This document shows positions 19,613 through 34,849 of a stretch of 64,000 nt of DNA, piece after piece. The translations under genes were made by a program, and so were the position numbers. Under the pieces are notes generated by a model. It was given only the letters and a program-made list of their open reading frames with translations, searched no databases and was not told the origin of the DNA. Source of the stretch: Hyphomicrobium sp. GTDB taxonomy: Bacteria; Pseudomonadota; Alphaproteobacteria; Rhizobiales; Hyphomicrobiaceae. The stretch spans positions 173,517 to 237,516 of the forward strand of contig NZ_WBUE01000004.1 in NCBI RefSeq assembly GCF_009026145.1, written 5' to 3'. Positions within the stretch are counted from its first letter, which is position 1, and the number at the start of each line of letters is the position of its first letter.

Positions 19613-21010
19613 TCAGCCCGGGCGTGTCTCGACTAAGGCGCCTCCAGAGGGCGCGGCGCCGGCAAAGGAAACGGGCACCCAGGCATCGAGCGTCAATCCT
19701 CCGCCCGCACGGTTGGTCATGCGCATCTCCCCGCCCGTTGCCCACACGCGCTCGCTCATGCCGGCGATGCCGTAGCTCGCCTTGACGCCTTCGGGTAATC
19801 CGCGGCCGTTGTCCGCAATAGCGACGTGAATTACCGGGCGCGTCTTGTCCTTGACCTCCGGCACATCGTCTGCGGGCGCCGGCTCGACGGCGATATCGAC
19901 GACCGTTGCCTCCGCATGGCGGAGCGCATTCGTCAGCCCCTCCTGAACCAGCCGGTAGAGCGTCAGGTTGCTCGTCTCGTCGCAGGCCGGCAGATCTGCG
20001 GCAACGGCGAGGTTGATCCTCACATGCGGATGGCTTTCGCGCAGCAGCGCCAAGAGCGAGGTCAGCTTCGCCTTGAGGCCATATTCCTCGAGACCCATAG
20101 GCCGCAGCTTCTGCAGCACGCCACGGTTCATGCGCTGGATCGTCTCCATGCGCTCGACCAACGTATCGCAGGTCCGCAGCAGCTTCTCCCGGTCGCTTCC
20201 GCCCCGCTGCAGCTCGGATTTGAGGGCAGCGATCGCCGCTCGGATGGCAAAGAGGTAGGGCCCCAGCTCATCGTGCAGCTCGCGCGCGAGATCCTTGCGC
20301 TCCTCGTCCTGAACGCGAATGATGCGTTGGGCGAGACGCCTGTTCTCTGAGATCGTACTCTCGAGCGTCGTCGCCAGCCGATTGAGCTTGCGGCAAATGT
20401 CGGAAATCTCCGGCGGACCGCTTTCGGGCACGGCCACGTCATATCGCCCGGCTTCGAGGACCATGAGCGCATCGCCTATGCGCTTGATGGGTTTCAGAAG
20501 GTAGGCGATCGTTACACTCATCAGCAGTACGGCAGTAACCGCCAGCGCGGCACCGCCGAGAGAAAAGCTCACAATCGAGCTCCAGATTTCCGCCGCCTCG
20601 TCGGCGAGACGCGGCGCTATCACCAGCGTGCCGAAGTCCTGCCCATTTACCCTCACCGGCACCTGCGCCGTGGACGACGGGCGCCCCAGCCTGGCAAGCC
20701 ATGACGGCGCCGCTGCCGATATCCCGTCCTCCGGCACGACATCCGAGCCGGGATCGTTGACGCGGTAGATCTGGACGTGCCGGAGGTCCTTGAGCCCGTC
20801 GAGCAGCACTGCGAGACGCGCGCCGGGGTCGGTCGTGCCCTGCAGACTTTCAATGGTCGTCTCGACGAACTCGGTGGCGAGCCGCATGATGCTGTCGTTT
20901 TCAGCGCGGATGCGCGGCCCGGCACTCAGGACCATGGCCAACATCAACAGCACCAGTCCCAGCGTGAACACGGCGATGATCAGGGCATTGAGCCGGAACC
21001 GGATGGACAT
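19613..21010 (-). CDS. NarX/UhpB-type sensor histidine kinase (HisKA_3)
   Basis: 465 residues: TM1 (about 8-30), periplasmic sensor region of about 115 residues, TM2 (about 148-172), HAMP (170-225), HisKA_3 dimerisation domain with RELHDELGPYLFAIR (His246 is the expected phosphorylation site) and an HATPase domain with ADNGRGLPEG and YGIAGMSERV. It should phosphorylate the NarL-type regulator encoded divergently 124 bp away. The periplasmic part shows no familiar ligand motif. Downstream, in the same direction, is the TonB receptor gene, 266 bp on. Domain order and the divergent partner make the two-component assignment firm; the signal is unknown. Confidence 0.92.
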   Translation of the reverse strand: MSIRFRLNALIIAVFTLGLVLLMLAMVLSAGPRIRAENDSIMRLATEFVETTIESLQGTTDPGARLAVLLDGLKDLRHVQIYRVNDPGSDVVPEDGISAAAPSWLARLGRPSSTAQVPVRVNGQDFGTLVIAPRLADEAAEIWSSIVSFSLGGAALAVTAVLLMSVTIAYLLKPIKRIGDALMVLEAGRYDVAVPESGPPEISDICRKLNRLATTLESTISENRRLAQRIIRVQDEERKDLARELHDELGPYLFAIRAAIAALKSELQRGGSDREKLLRTCDTLVERMETIQRMNRGVLQKLRPMGLEEYGLKAKLTSLLALLRESHPHVRINLAVAADLPACDETSNLTLYRLVQEGLTNALRHAEATVVDIAVEPAPADDVPEVKDKTRPVIHVAIADNGRGLPEGVKASYGIAGMSERVWATGGEMRMTNRAGGGLTLDAWVPVSFAGAAPSGGALVETRPG

Positions 21011-21134
21011 GCGGGCAACCCTTCGGCGAACGCTTGACTAGGGCGGCCAATTCTATTCCCGAGTTTGACCGCCCATCTTCCCGTAGTTATTTGTTACGTT
21101 ATACAATGGCCTGGCTGAAGCCGAAGCGATCCGC

Positions 21135-21746
21135 GTGAAAGTCCTTATCGTCGACGACCACCCTATCGTGTTGTCCGGTTGCCGGGCGCTGCTCGCCGAG
21201 GCTGCCGACATGACCATGCTCGAGGCCCGCGACGCGGCCACCGCGCAAGAAGTCTATGCCGCTCATAAGCCTGACGTGGCAGTCATCGATATCAACCTGC
21301 CGGACATCTCCGGCTTTGAGCTGGCCCGCAGACTGCAAGTGCGCGACCCGCGGGCCCGGATCATCATGTTCAGCATGAACGACGACCCCATGTTCGCCGC
21401 TCAGGCGATAGAGGGCGGCGCCAAAGGGTACGTCAGCAAGAGCGATGACCCGCAAGCGTTTTTGAATGCCATACGCGAGGTTTACGCCGGCGGCCACTCC
21501 CTCCCCCTGGCGATGGCGCAGAAGATAGCGTTCCTGCGCAATGCCGGCGAATCGGTGGTCCTCACATCGCGCGAGAGGGAGGTTTTGCGATTGCTCGCCA
21601 AGGGCAAGAGCATGTCGGAGATCGCCGCCCTCATCAACGTCTCCTACAAGACGGTGGCGACGACCTGTGCCTCGCTCCGCGCCAAGTTCAATGCGCGCAC
21701 CCCGATGCAGCTCATCCGCATCGCCGTCGAGCAGAAGATCGTCTGA
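21135..21746 (+). CDS. NarL/LuxR-family response regulator
   Basis: 203 residues: receiver domain at 1-120 with acidic pocket IVDDHP, phospho-acceptor Asp52 in VIDINLPDISG, and the lysine in KGYVSKSDDP; then a LuxR-type helix-turn-helix (about 138-200) with LTSREREVLRLLAKGKSMSEI and VSYKTVATTCASLRAKF. Partner of the divergent kinase. Start is a GTG at 21135 (no ATG in the right place). Recognition helix differs from the usual KTVxxH in having KTVATTCASL, a mild oddity. Target genes not known; the TonB receptor next to the kinase is the nearest candidate. Confidence 0.93.
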   Translation: MKVLIVDDHPIVLSGCRALLAEAADMTMLEARDAATAQEVYAAHKPDVAVIDINLPDISGFELARRLQVRDPRARIIMFSMNDDPMFAAQAIEGGAKGYVSKSDDPQAFLNAIREVYAGGHSLPLAMAQKIAFLRNAGESVVLTSREREVLRLLAKGKSMSEIAALINVSYKTVATTCASLRAKFNARTPMQLIRIAVEQKIV

Positions 21747-21891
21747 CCCCTAGCCACTCGACCTAGCGCCCGGGGTGCGGCATGGCCGTTTCGCGTGCCC
21801 GCCGACGCTGTTAAGTTTAATAGTCCTTTAATGTTATGATTGGTTTTGGGATGCATTAGCTCCATTTTGAAACAGCTAAGAGTCGCGTGGC

Positions 21892-22224
21892 GTGACAGAC
21901 AATCTCGATGTGCTGGGCGAGAGCCGCTCGGAGCTGTGGGAGGCGCGGCCGGTTGCGGAAGCTCGCGATGCCGCGCACGAACTCCCGAATGGTGGCTTCG
22001 TGCGCTATGACCTTACCGCTCTCGCGCGCGTGCGCGACTACCAAGCCGACATCGAGCGCGCCTCGGCGCTGCTGTGCAAGGCGCAGCCGGACCTGATCGC
22101 CGGCGAGGTCATCGCCATCAAAGAGACAGAACCGCCGCGCTCCAGCTGGCCGTTCATCCTCGCACTCGCGGCTTCGCTCCTGTTCTGGTTCGCAATCGGC
22201 TGGGCCATCGTCAACGTCATCTGA
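21892..22224 (+). CDS. Small C-terminally membrane-anchored protein, unknown
   Basis: 110 residues with a polar, helical N-terminal part (about 1-80) and one TM helix near the end (WPFILALAASLLFWFAIGWAIVNVI). GTG start at 21892 with AAGAG about ten bases upstream. It faces the GumD-like gene and follows the response regulator by 145 bp of AT-rich DNA that probably contains its promoter. No family recognised; single-pass topology with the bulk in the cytoplasm is inferred from the absence of a signal peptide. Confidence 0.6.
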   Translation: MTDNLDVLGESRSELWEARPVAEARDAAHELPNGGFVRYDLTALARVRDYQADIERASALLCKAQPDLIAGEVIAIKETEPPRSSWPFILALAASLLFWFAIGWAIVNVI

Positions 22225-22248
22225 CGAACAGCGATGGCTGCGGCACCG

Positions 22249-23709
22249 TCAACGCGCATTGCGATAGGCTGAAGGCGAAACCACGGTCCACAAGAGGATC
22301 CAGAGATCGCGCGCTAAGGACCAATTCTCGATGTAGAACAGGTCGTGCTCCACGCGCCTTTGCATCTTGTCCCGCGTATCGGTCTCGCCGCGAACTCCAT
22401 GCACCTGCGCCCATCCCGTGATCCCGGGCTTGACGTTGTGGCGGCGCGCGTAGCGGGCGATGATGTGCTCGTACTCGCGATCGTGCGAAAGCGCATGTGG
22501 TCGCGGACCGACGAGCGACATCTCGCCCTTCAGCACGTTGAACAACTGCGGCAGCTCGTCGAGGTTCGAAGCGCGCAGCCAGCGGCCGACGCGCGTTACG
22601 CGCGGATCCCCGCGTCTGGCCTGGTGAATGACGGGGCCGTCATCCAACGTCACCATGGTGCGAAACTTGATGATGCGGAACGGCTTCTGATTGAAGCCAT
22701 AGCGCCGCTGCAGGAAGAACACCGGTCCCGGGCTGTCGAGTTTGATGAGCAGCGCGATGCACAGAAGCAGAGGCGCCAGCAGCACCAGCCCTATGGTCGA
22801 CATGACGACATCGAACGCGCGCTTCTGCAGCAGCTCGAAGCGCGATAATGGCAGCCGCACCAGCTGCAGGCTGGCGATCGGCCCCAAGCGTGCCAGCTGA
22901 GCGTTGCTGTACTTGCGCAGCGCGTAACCGGGACCGAGGTGAATCTCGGCCGGTAGGGTCAACAGCTGCTCGATGCAGCCATCGATGGCCGACTCGTCGG
23001 ACCATGGTGTAACGATGAACACCGCGTCCGGCTCGAGCTGTCGGATGCTGGGCATAACCGAGCCTAGCTCGCGATGCAGCGCTCTCTGGCGCTCGCGCAT
23101 GGAACCCGACTGCGCCGCCGCGCTCAAGAAGCGGCAGCCCACGATCTCGACACCGCCAAGCCGCGGCTCGTGCTTGGCGATGAAACGCTCGATCTCGCCG
23201 GCATTGCCGATCAGGAACACGCGCTTGGTGGCGATCAGCCGCGCCACCGTCGAGCGGCGCACGATCCGCACGGCGACATAGCGGAGGAAGAGAAGCGTCA
23301 GCAGCCCGGAGGTGTAATAGATGACGATCCAGCCGCGCGAGTATACTTCCGTGACCTTGCCGACGAAGCCGATGATGAGCAGGCAGATGAACGTCAGGTT
23401 CCACAGCTGCGCGGTGCGTCGCGCGTGCGGCGCCAGACTGAGGAAGTTGCCGAGCTGATACTCCCCGCGCGACAGATTGGCGATGACCACCACGGTAGCG
23501 ATGACGCCACCGACACGCAGGAACGAGAGCACGTCGCCGCTCTCGCCATAGGCAACCTGGTGATAGGCAACCCCGCTGAGCACCGACAGGGCCACGATGG
23601 CCAGCGCATCGCCGACGACGATCGCAATCGAGATTGCTTCGCCGATGAGCCGCTTGCGGCTGCGGAGACTGCGGTCGGCGCCCGAGCGTGAGATGAGAGT
23701 GTGGCTCAT
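22249..23709 (-). CDS. Exopolysaccharide initiating glycosyl-1-phosphate transferase (GumD/WcaJ-like)
   Basis: 486 residues: four to five N-terminal TM helices, a CoA-binding-like middle domain ([16 protein letters not shown]), and the C-terminal bacterial sugar transferase domain with [68 protein letters not shown] and [12 protein letters not shown]. It loads the first sugar phosphate (usually glucose or galactose) on undecaprenyl phosphate. Start ATG 23709 preferred over 23841, which adds an Arg-rich stretch without homology. It is 11 kb from the gum-like operon but most likely begins the same repeat unit. Confidence 0.92.
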   Translation of the reverse strand: MSHTLISRSGADRSLRSRKRLIGEAISIAIVVGDALAIVALSVLSGVAYHQVAYGESGDVLSFLRVGGVIATVVVIANLSRGEYQLGNFLSLAPHARRTAQLWNLTFICLLIIGFVGKVTEVYSRGWIVIYYTSGLLTLLFLRYVAVRIVRRSTVARLIATKRVFLIGNAGEIERFIAKHEPRLGGVEIVGCRFLSAAAQSGSMRERQRALHRELGSVMPSIRQLEPDAVFIVTPWSDESAIDGCIEQLLTLPAEIHLGPGYALRKYSNAQLARLGPIASLQLVRLPLSRFELLQKRAFDVVMSTIGLVLLAPLLLCIALLIKLDSPGPVFFLQRRYGFNQKPFRIIKFRTMVTLDDGPVIHQARRGDPRVTRVGRWLRASNLDELPQLFNVLKGEMSLVGPRPHALSHDREYEHIIARYARRHNVKPGITGWAQVHGVRGETDTRDKMQRRVEHDLFYIENWSLARDLWILLWTVVSPSAYRNAR

Positions 23710-24164
23710 GAGCGCGAACAGTTCCCGATGCCTCCAGCTGGCCGATTGGCCAACTCGCTGCCCAGCCGCCAAGCTTGCCAGGTCTGTGCCATGCGCTCCG
23801 TCCTTGCGGCGGCGATGCGAAGCGCGACCACGCGTCGTCACGAACTAACCTTTCGCGCCCGTGGCTTGGAACTCGATGCCGGCCGTAAGGTTAATCGGCG
23901 CATTGCCCAATCGACCGGCATCGATGCTTATGCGCGCTGGCCTCGCACGCCGTTCGCGATGCCGACGGCGGTTGAGCAAAGCCCGCATCCGGTCATTGGG
24001 CTCTCGCGCCTGCAGCGACTCATGGCGCTCGCACGCACCGCCGCGCGCCATTGCCCCTTGGAATTCGGGCACTCGGCGCTGGCGTGACCCCGCGCGAACG
24101 AATTGTGCACGCGGCGCCGCACGGGTTATGCTTCGCTGCTTCAACCGCAGGCGGAGGGGCCCCG
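23710..24164. other. Non-coding gap upstream of eutB
   Basis: 455 bp between divergent genes. I looked for a cobalamin riboswitch, expected because EutBC needs adenosylcobalamin, and found no B12-box-like sequence. No coding frame with a credible start; promoters for both neighbours should be here. Confidence 0.45.
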
Positions 24165-25547
24165 TTGTATCGCACGGCGTGGCGGCAGGCCGTGTATCGG
24201 TTCGCCGACCTCAAGCAATTGATGGCCAAGGCGACGCCGCCACGCGCGGGCGACGTACTGGCGGGGGTCGCGGCCACCAGTGCCGAGGAGAACGTGGCTG
24301 CCAAGATGGCGCTCGCCGACGTTCCCTTGCAGCGCTTCCTTTCCGAGCTGGTCGTGCCCTACGAGAGCGACGACGTCAGCCGCCTCATCGTAGACGGTCA
24401 TGACGCGGCAGCGTTCGCGCCCGTCTCGCACATGACGGTGGGGGAGTTTCGCGACTGGCTGCTGTCCGAGACGGCAACGGCCGAAATGCTGGGGCGCATC
24501 GCGCCGGGCATCACGCCGGAGATGGCAGCGGCGACCGCGAAGATCATGCGGAATCAGGACCTCATCCTCGCCGCGCGCAAGGTCGAGGTCATCAGCCGCT
24601 TGCGCAACACCCTCGGTCTCAAGGGACGCATGGCCGTGCGCCTGCAGCCCAACCATCCGACGGACGACAGGCGCGGCATTGCTGCCTCCATTGTCGACGG
24701 CCTCATGCTCGGCTGCGGCGACGCGGTGATCGGCATCAACCCGGCGAGCGACAACGTGGCGACCATCCTCGATCTCATCGCCATGCTCGACGACATCATC
24801 CGCCGCTTCGAAATCCCGACGCAGAGCTGCGTCCTCACCCACGTGACGACGTCGATCGAAGCTATCGCGCGCGGGGCACCCGTCGATCTCGTCTTCCAGT
24901 CGATTGGCGGCACGCAGGCGGTCAACGCCTCGTTCGGGGTCACGCTGGCGATGCTTAAGGAGGGCCGTGAGGCGGCCCTGTCCCTGAAGCGCGGCACTGT
25001 CGGCGACAACGTCATGTACTTCGAGACCGGCCAGGGCTCGGCCTTGTCGGCGGATGCGCACCATGGGGTCGACCAGCAGACGCTCGAGGCGCGCGCCTAC
25101 GCGGTGGCACGCGCATTCAAGCCGCTGCTCGTCAACTCGGTCGTCGGCTTCATCGGCCCGGAATATCTCTATAACGGCAAGGAGATCATCCGCGCCGGCC
25201 TCGAGGATCATTTCTGCGGCAAGCTCCTGGGGCTGCCAATGGGCTGTGACGTCTGCTACACGAACCACGCCGAGGCCGACCAGGACGACATGGACGCGTT
25301 GCTGATGCTGCTCGGCGCCGCCGGGGTCACCTTCGTCATGGGCGTCCCCGGGGCCGACGACATCATGCTCAATTATCAATCCACCTCGTTCCATGACGCA
25401 CTCTATGTGCGCGAGGCGCTCGGGCTGCGGCGCGCGCCCGAGTTCGAGGCGTGGCTGGCCCGCGTCGGCCTCGCCGACGAGCAGGGCAAGTTGCTCGCCG
25501 AGCCGCCACAGACGCTGCTCGATCACGTCAAGGGTCTCGCCGCATGA
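24165..25547 (+). CDS. eutB: Ethanolamine ammonia-lyase large subunit
   Basis: 460 residues; with EutC it converts ethanolamine to acetaldehyde and ammonia using adenosylcobalamin. Family segments: YRFADLKQLMAKATPPRAGD, RLRNTLGLKGRMAVRLQPNH, GDAVIGINPASDN, GFIGPEYLYNGKEIIRAGLE, GLPMGCDVCYTNHAEADQDD and MGVPGADDIMLNYQSTSFHD. Start: a TTG at 24165 with a strong GGAGGGG site gives the known N-terminus LYRTAW; an ATG at 24051 would add 38 unrelated residues. It is followed by eutC with a 4-bp overlap. No eut microcompartment, reactivase or dehydrogenase gene is nearby, so this is a minimal catabolic (nitrogen or C2) version. Confidence 0.96.
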   Translation: MYRTAWRQAVYRFADLKQLMAKATPPRAGDVLAGVAATSAEENVAAKMALADVPLQRFLSELVVPYESDDVSRLIVDGHDAAAFAPVSHMTVGEFRDWLLSETATAEMLGRIAPGITPEMAAATAKIMRNQDLILAARKVEVISRLRNTLGLKGRMAVRLQPNHPTDDRRGIAASIVDGLMLGCGDAVIGINPASDNVATILDLIAMLDDIIRRFEIPTQSCVLTHVTTSIEAIARGAPVDLVFQSIGGTQAVNASFGVTLAMLKEGREAALSLKRGTVGDNVMYFETGQGSALSADAHHGVDQQTLEARAYAVARAFKPLLVNSVVGFIGPEYLYNGKEIIRAGLEDHFCGKLLGLPMGCDVCYTNHAEADQDDMDALLMLLGAAGVTFVMGVPGADDIMLNYQSTSFHDALYVREALGLRRAPEFEAWLARVGLADEQGKLLAEPPQTLLDHVKGLAA

Positions 25548-26317
25548 GCAGCGATGCTCCTTGGTCGTCCTTGCGGCGCTTCACCGATGCGCGCATCGGT
25601 CTTGGCCGCGCCGGCGCAGCGTTGCCGATCAAAGAGGTGTTGAGCTTCGCCATGGCGCACGCCCAGGCGCGCGATGCGGTCACGACGCCCATCGACTGGG
25701 CGCCGATCGAACGCGCGCTGGCGGACCTGGGCCTCGCCACACGCCGCGTCGACAGTGCGGCAGCGGACCGTGACACGTACCTGCGGCGCCCCGACCTCGG
25801 GCGCCGTTTGAGCGCCGCCTCTCGCCAACGCCTAGCCGGCATTGCAGGCGGCGCGCCCGATCTGCTTATCCTCATTGCCGACGGGCTGTCCTCGACCGGC
25901 GTCGCCGCCAACGCCGTGGAGGTGGTCGCTGCGCTGCTGCCGCTCGCACGCCGGAGCGGCTGGAGCCTGGCGCCGCTCGTGCTCGCCAGCCAGGGGCGTG
26001 TGGCGCTCGGCGACGACGCGGGCGAGGTTCTCGGCGCCCGCGCCGTGCTGGTGCTGATCGGCGAGCGCCCGGGACTTTCCTCCCCCGACAGTCTCGGTGC
26101 CTATCTCACCTTGGCGCCGCGCACCGGGCGCAAGGATGGGGAGCGCAATTGCGTATCGAACATCCGCAGCGGCGGCCTCGCCGCCAGCGCGGCGGCGTAC
26201 AAGATCCATTGGCTGCTGCGCGAGGCCTTCCGCCGCGGCCTCACCGGCGTCGCCCTCAAGGACGAGAGCAATTTTGAGCTGGAAGGCTCCCAGCACCGCG
26301 AGCTGCCGCCGCGCTGA
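25544..26317 (+). CDS. eutC: Ethanolamine ammonia-lyase small subunit
   Basis: 257 residues, the partner of EutB. Recognised by RFTDARIGLGRAGAALP near the N-terminus (substrate and cofactor interface), ADGLSSTGVAANAVE, VLIGERPGLSSPDSLGAYLT and NCVSNIRSGGLA. The ATG at 25544 overlaps the eutB stop as ATGA, which settles the start although the frame is open further upstream. Length is slightly shorter than enterobacterial EutC, which has a longer N-terminal tail used for microcompartment targeting, in keeping with the absence of microcompartment genes here. Ends 13 bp before a convergent regulator gene. Confidence 0.96.
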   Translation: MSSDAPWSSLRRFTDARIGLGRAGAALPIKEVLSFAMAHAQARDAVTTPIDWAPIERALADLGLATRRVDSAAADRDTYLRRPDLGRRLSAASRQRLAGIAGGAPDLLILIADGLSSTGVAANAVEVVAALLPLARRSGWSLAPLVLASQGRVALGDDAGEVLGARAVLVLIGERPGLSSPDSLGAYLTLAPRTGRKDGERNCVSNIRSGGLAASAAAYKIHWLLREAFRRGLTGVALKDESNFELEGSQHRELPPR

Positions 26318-26330
26318 AGGCGCGAACGGC

Positions 26331-26705
26331 TCAGGCCGTGGTCCTCAGGGCGGCGACCACCGTCGCCAGGATGGTCGGCGCACAATAGGGCTTGTCAACG
26401 CGCAGCTGATCGCGGTCCGCATTGCGCAACCCCATCTCGCCGTAGCCGGTAGCGAATATGAACGGCGTGCCTACGCTCTTGAGACAGTCGGCGATGGCCG
26501 CCGACGTCCGCCCCGACCCGAGGTTGACGTCGAGCACGGCGACGTCGATCGAGCTCTCGGCGATCAGCTTGGCCGCCTGGTCGGAATCGTGTGCCGGACC
26601 TATGACGGTGCAGCCGGCCTCCTCGAGGATGTCGACCAGCGCCATCGCGATAAGTGGCTCGTCCTCCAGGACCAGCACACGCTTGCCTAGCAGCTCTTCG
26701 GTCAT
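26331..26705 (-). CDS. Single-domain response regulator
   Basis: 124 residues forming only a receiver domain: acidic pair in VLEDEPLIAM, phospho-acceptor Asp59 in DVAVLDVNLGSGRT, Thr/Ser position in FIFATGYGE and conserved lysine in VDKPYCAP. This variant (FATGYGE) is common in receivers paired with HWE kinases in alphaproteobacteria. ATG at 26705 overlaps the kinase stop as ATGA, so it is co-translated with that kinase and is presumably its phosphate acceptor or a sink. No output domain. Faces eutC. Confidence 0.9.
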   Translation of the reverse strand: MTEELLGKRVLVLEDEPLIAMALVDILEEAGCTVIGPAHDSDQAAKLIAESSIDVAVLDVNLGSGRTSAAIADCLKSVGTPFIFATGYGEMGLRNADRDQLRVDKPYCAPTILATVVAALRTTA

Positions 26706-28147
26706 GCTCTTCTCTCGAGTGGAAGCGCCAGCTCGCATTTGAAGCCCGTGCTCGGGTACTCGCACGAATAGGCCGCTCCGGACTGCGCCGCCAGCGAGGT
26801 CAGCAGGCGCGATCCAAAGCCCTTGTGTCGGGGTGCCTTCACCGGCGGGCCGCCCTCCTCACGCCATGCCAGGCGCAGCTTCGTCGTCGAGCGCGACGGC
26901 TCGACGTGCCAGGACAGCTGGATGCGGCCCTGATTGTTGGCGAAGGCACCGTACTTCACGGCATTCGTCACCAGCTCGTGCAGCGCCAACGTCACCGACA
27001 GGGCATCGCGCGAGGACAGCAGCGTGTCCTGCCCGGAAAGCTCGATACGCTGAGTGGCCTGCAGGCTGCGATGGGGAGCGAAGGTGCTGTCGAGGATGTC
27101 GCGCAATTTGGCCCCCTCCCAACTGCTGCGCGTGAGCAGATTGTGACACGTGGCGAGCGCCTGAATGCGGGACAGGAAACGATCCTTGTCCGCGCCCTGC
27201 GCCCCGTTGAGGCTTTGCAGTGCGATCGCCTGCACCGTCGTCAGCATGTTCTTGACGCGGTGGTTCAGCTCCTGGATGAGCAGCGCCTGCGCCTCCTCCG
27301 CCCTCTTGCGCTCGGTGATGTCGAGCGTGAGTCCGGCGAGGCAATGCGGTTGCCCGTTTCCGCCGGGGACGAAGCGCCCTTGATCGCGTACCCAGCGGAT
27401 CGCGCCGTCGCGGCGCTTAATGCGGAACTCCGCCTCGTAGTCGCCCTGCGCCTCGACGGCCCTGCTCCACGCCGCGGCGACGGCGTCCCTGTCGTCGGGG
27501 TGAATCTCCCCCAGTCGCTCGTCCATCGACGCCGTGGAGTCGATGGACGGCAATCCCATGATGGCGTTGAAATTTGCGTCGCGCTGACTGAGCTCCGTCG
27601 TCAGATCGCGGCGCCAGGTGCCCATCCTCGCGGCGCTGAGTGCCAGCCGCAGCCGCTCCTCGCTCTCGCGCAACCTTGCCGTCGACCTTTCCAGCTCGGC
27701 CGTGCGCTCTGCGACCCGCCGCTCCAGATCTGCAGCTAGCTCCTCGAGCTGCCGGTTCTTGCGGTAGAGCTCGGTGAATATCCGCACCTTGGCGCGCAGA
27801 ATCTCCGGAATGACCGGTACCGGCACATAATCGACAGCGCCGGTCTTATAGCCTCGGATGCGATCGAGATCGGTGACCTGAATGGCCGAGATGAAGATGA
27901 TTGCGGTCTTCTCGTAGCGTGGATGCCCGCGGATCATCTCGGCAAGCTGGAAGCCGTCGAGATCGGGCATGCAGACGTCGACGAGCACGACGGCGACGTC
28001 GGTCTTCAGCAGCGCGCTCAATGCTTCGTTGGCCGAGTTGGCCTTGATCAGGTTCTCGCCCAGCTCGGCGAGAATCACCTCGTAGCTCAGCAGCTTTGCC
28101 GGCTGATCGTCGACGAGCAGAATATTGACCGGTTGACGAGCATTCAT
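26702..28147 (-). CDS. Receiver-PAS-HWE histidine kinase
   Basis: 481 residues: receiver (Asp57 in VLVDVCMPDLDG), coiled coil (about 125-165), PAS/PAC domain (about 160-280, ending GLTLDITERKRAEE), HWE dimerisation domain with ELNHRVKNMLTTVQAIA (His296) and a shortened catalytic domain with the W-x-E signature in LAWREEGG. Soluble, no TM helix. Start: GTG 28156 and ATGs 28153 and 28147 are in frame; AGGGTG is best spaced for 28147. It begins 10 bp after the stop of the giant kinase and ends overlapping the response regulator, so the three form one signalling operon. HWE kinases often feed the general stress response, but no PhyR is here. Confidence 0.92.
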   Translation of the reverse strand: MNARQPVNILLVDDQPAKLLSYEVILAELGENLIKANSANEALSALLKTDVAVVLVDVCMPDLDGFQLAEMIRGHPRYEKTAIIFISAIQVTDLDRIRGYKTGAVDYVPVPVIPEILRAKVRIFTELYRKNRQLEELAADLERRVAERTAELERSTARLRESEERLRLALSAARMGTWRRDLTTELSQRDANFNAIMGLPSIDSTASMDERLGEIHPDDRDAVAAAWSRAVEAQGDYEAEFRIKRRDGAIRWVRDQGRFVPGGNGQPHCLAGLTLDITERKRAEEAQALLIQELNHRVKNMLTTVQAIALQSLNGAQGADKDRFLSRIQALATCHNLLTRSSWEGAKLRDILDSTFAPHRSLQATQRIELSGQDTLLSSRDALSVTLALHELVTNAVKYGAFANNQGRIQLSWHVEPSRSTTKLRLAWREEGGPPVKAPRHKGFGSRLLTSLAAQSGAAYSCEYPSTGFKCELALPLERRA

Positions 28148-28157
28148 CGCCATCACC

Positions 28158-34457
<6,300 letters not shown>

Positions 34458-34849
34458 AGAGCCCCTCCCAGAGCGTCGGCGCGGCAGGGCTGGGCGACGA
34501 AGCGCCTGCTCACCCGGCACCAAAACGAGCGCCGGCGCGATGCGTTCCATCGGTTAAGAAAAATGCTTGTCGACGGCCCAGCGGCATCCGCTCGGGCACA
34601 TCTGCGGCCCGCGTTGGTCGGACCAGCTAACGGTGCCGGGGCAACGCCCGAGGAGGAGGCGCTGGCGCCCGCTGATGGTCGTCAGCTACATCTCAACCTC
34701 GAGCCCCCAACCTACGCAACAGCCGCTGCGCCGCAGCCGCCGCGCAGGCGACAAGCCCTTGCGTCGGCGTGGATATCCGTCCTTAGATACGGCGCCTGAA
34801 CAAGAACACACGAGGCCGCCATCGATGGCGGCTCCGACCAGAGCGTGGC
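34458..34849. other. Non-coding region between divergent kinase and efflux operons
   Basis: 392 bp. It holds the ribosome-binding site of the giant kinase at its left end and must contain promoters for the leftward signalling operon and the rightward efflux operon. I see no credible gene, RNA or clear operator here. Confidence 0.4.

Noticed and set aside
23842..24164. Cobalamin riboswitch ahead of eutB
   Set aside because: No B12-box-like motif or fitting stem set could be found in the gap.
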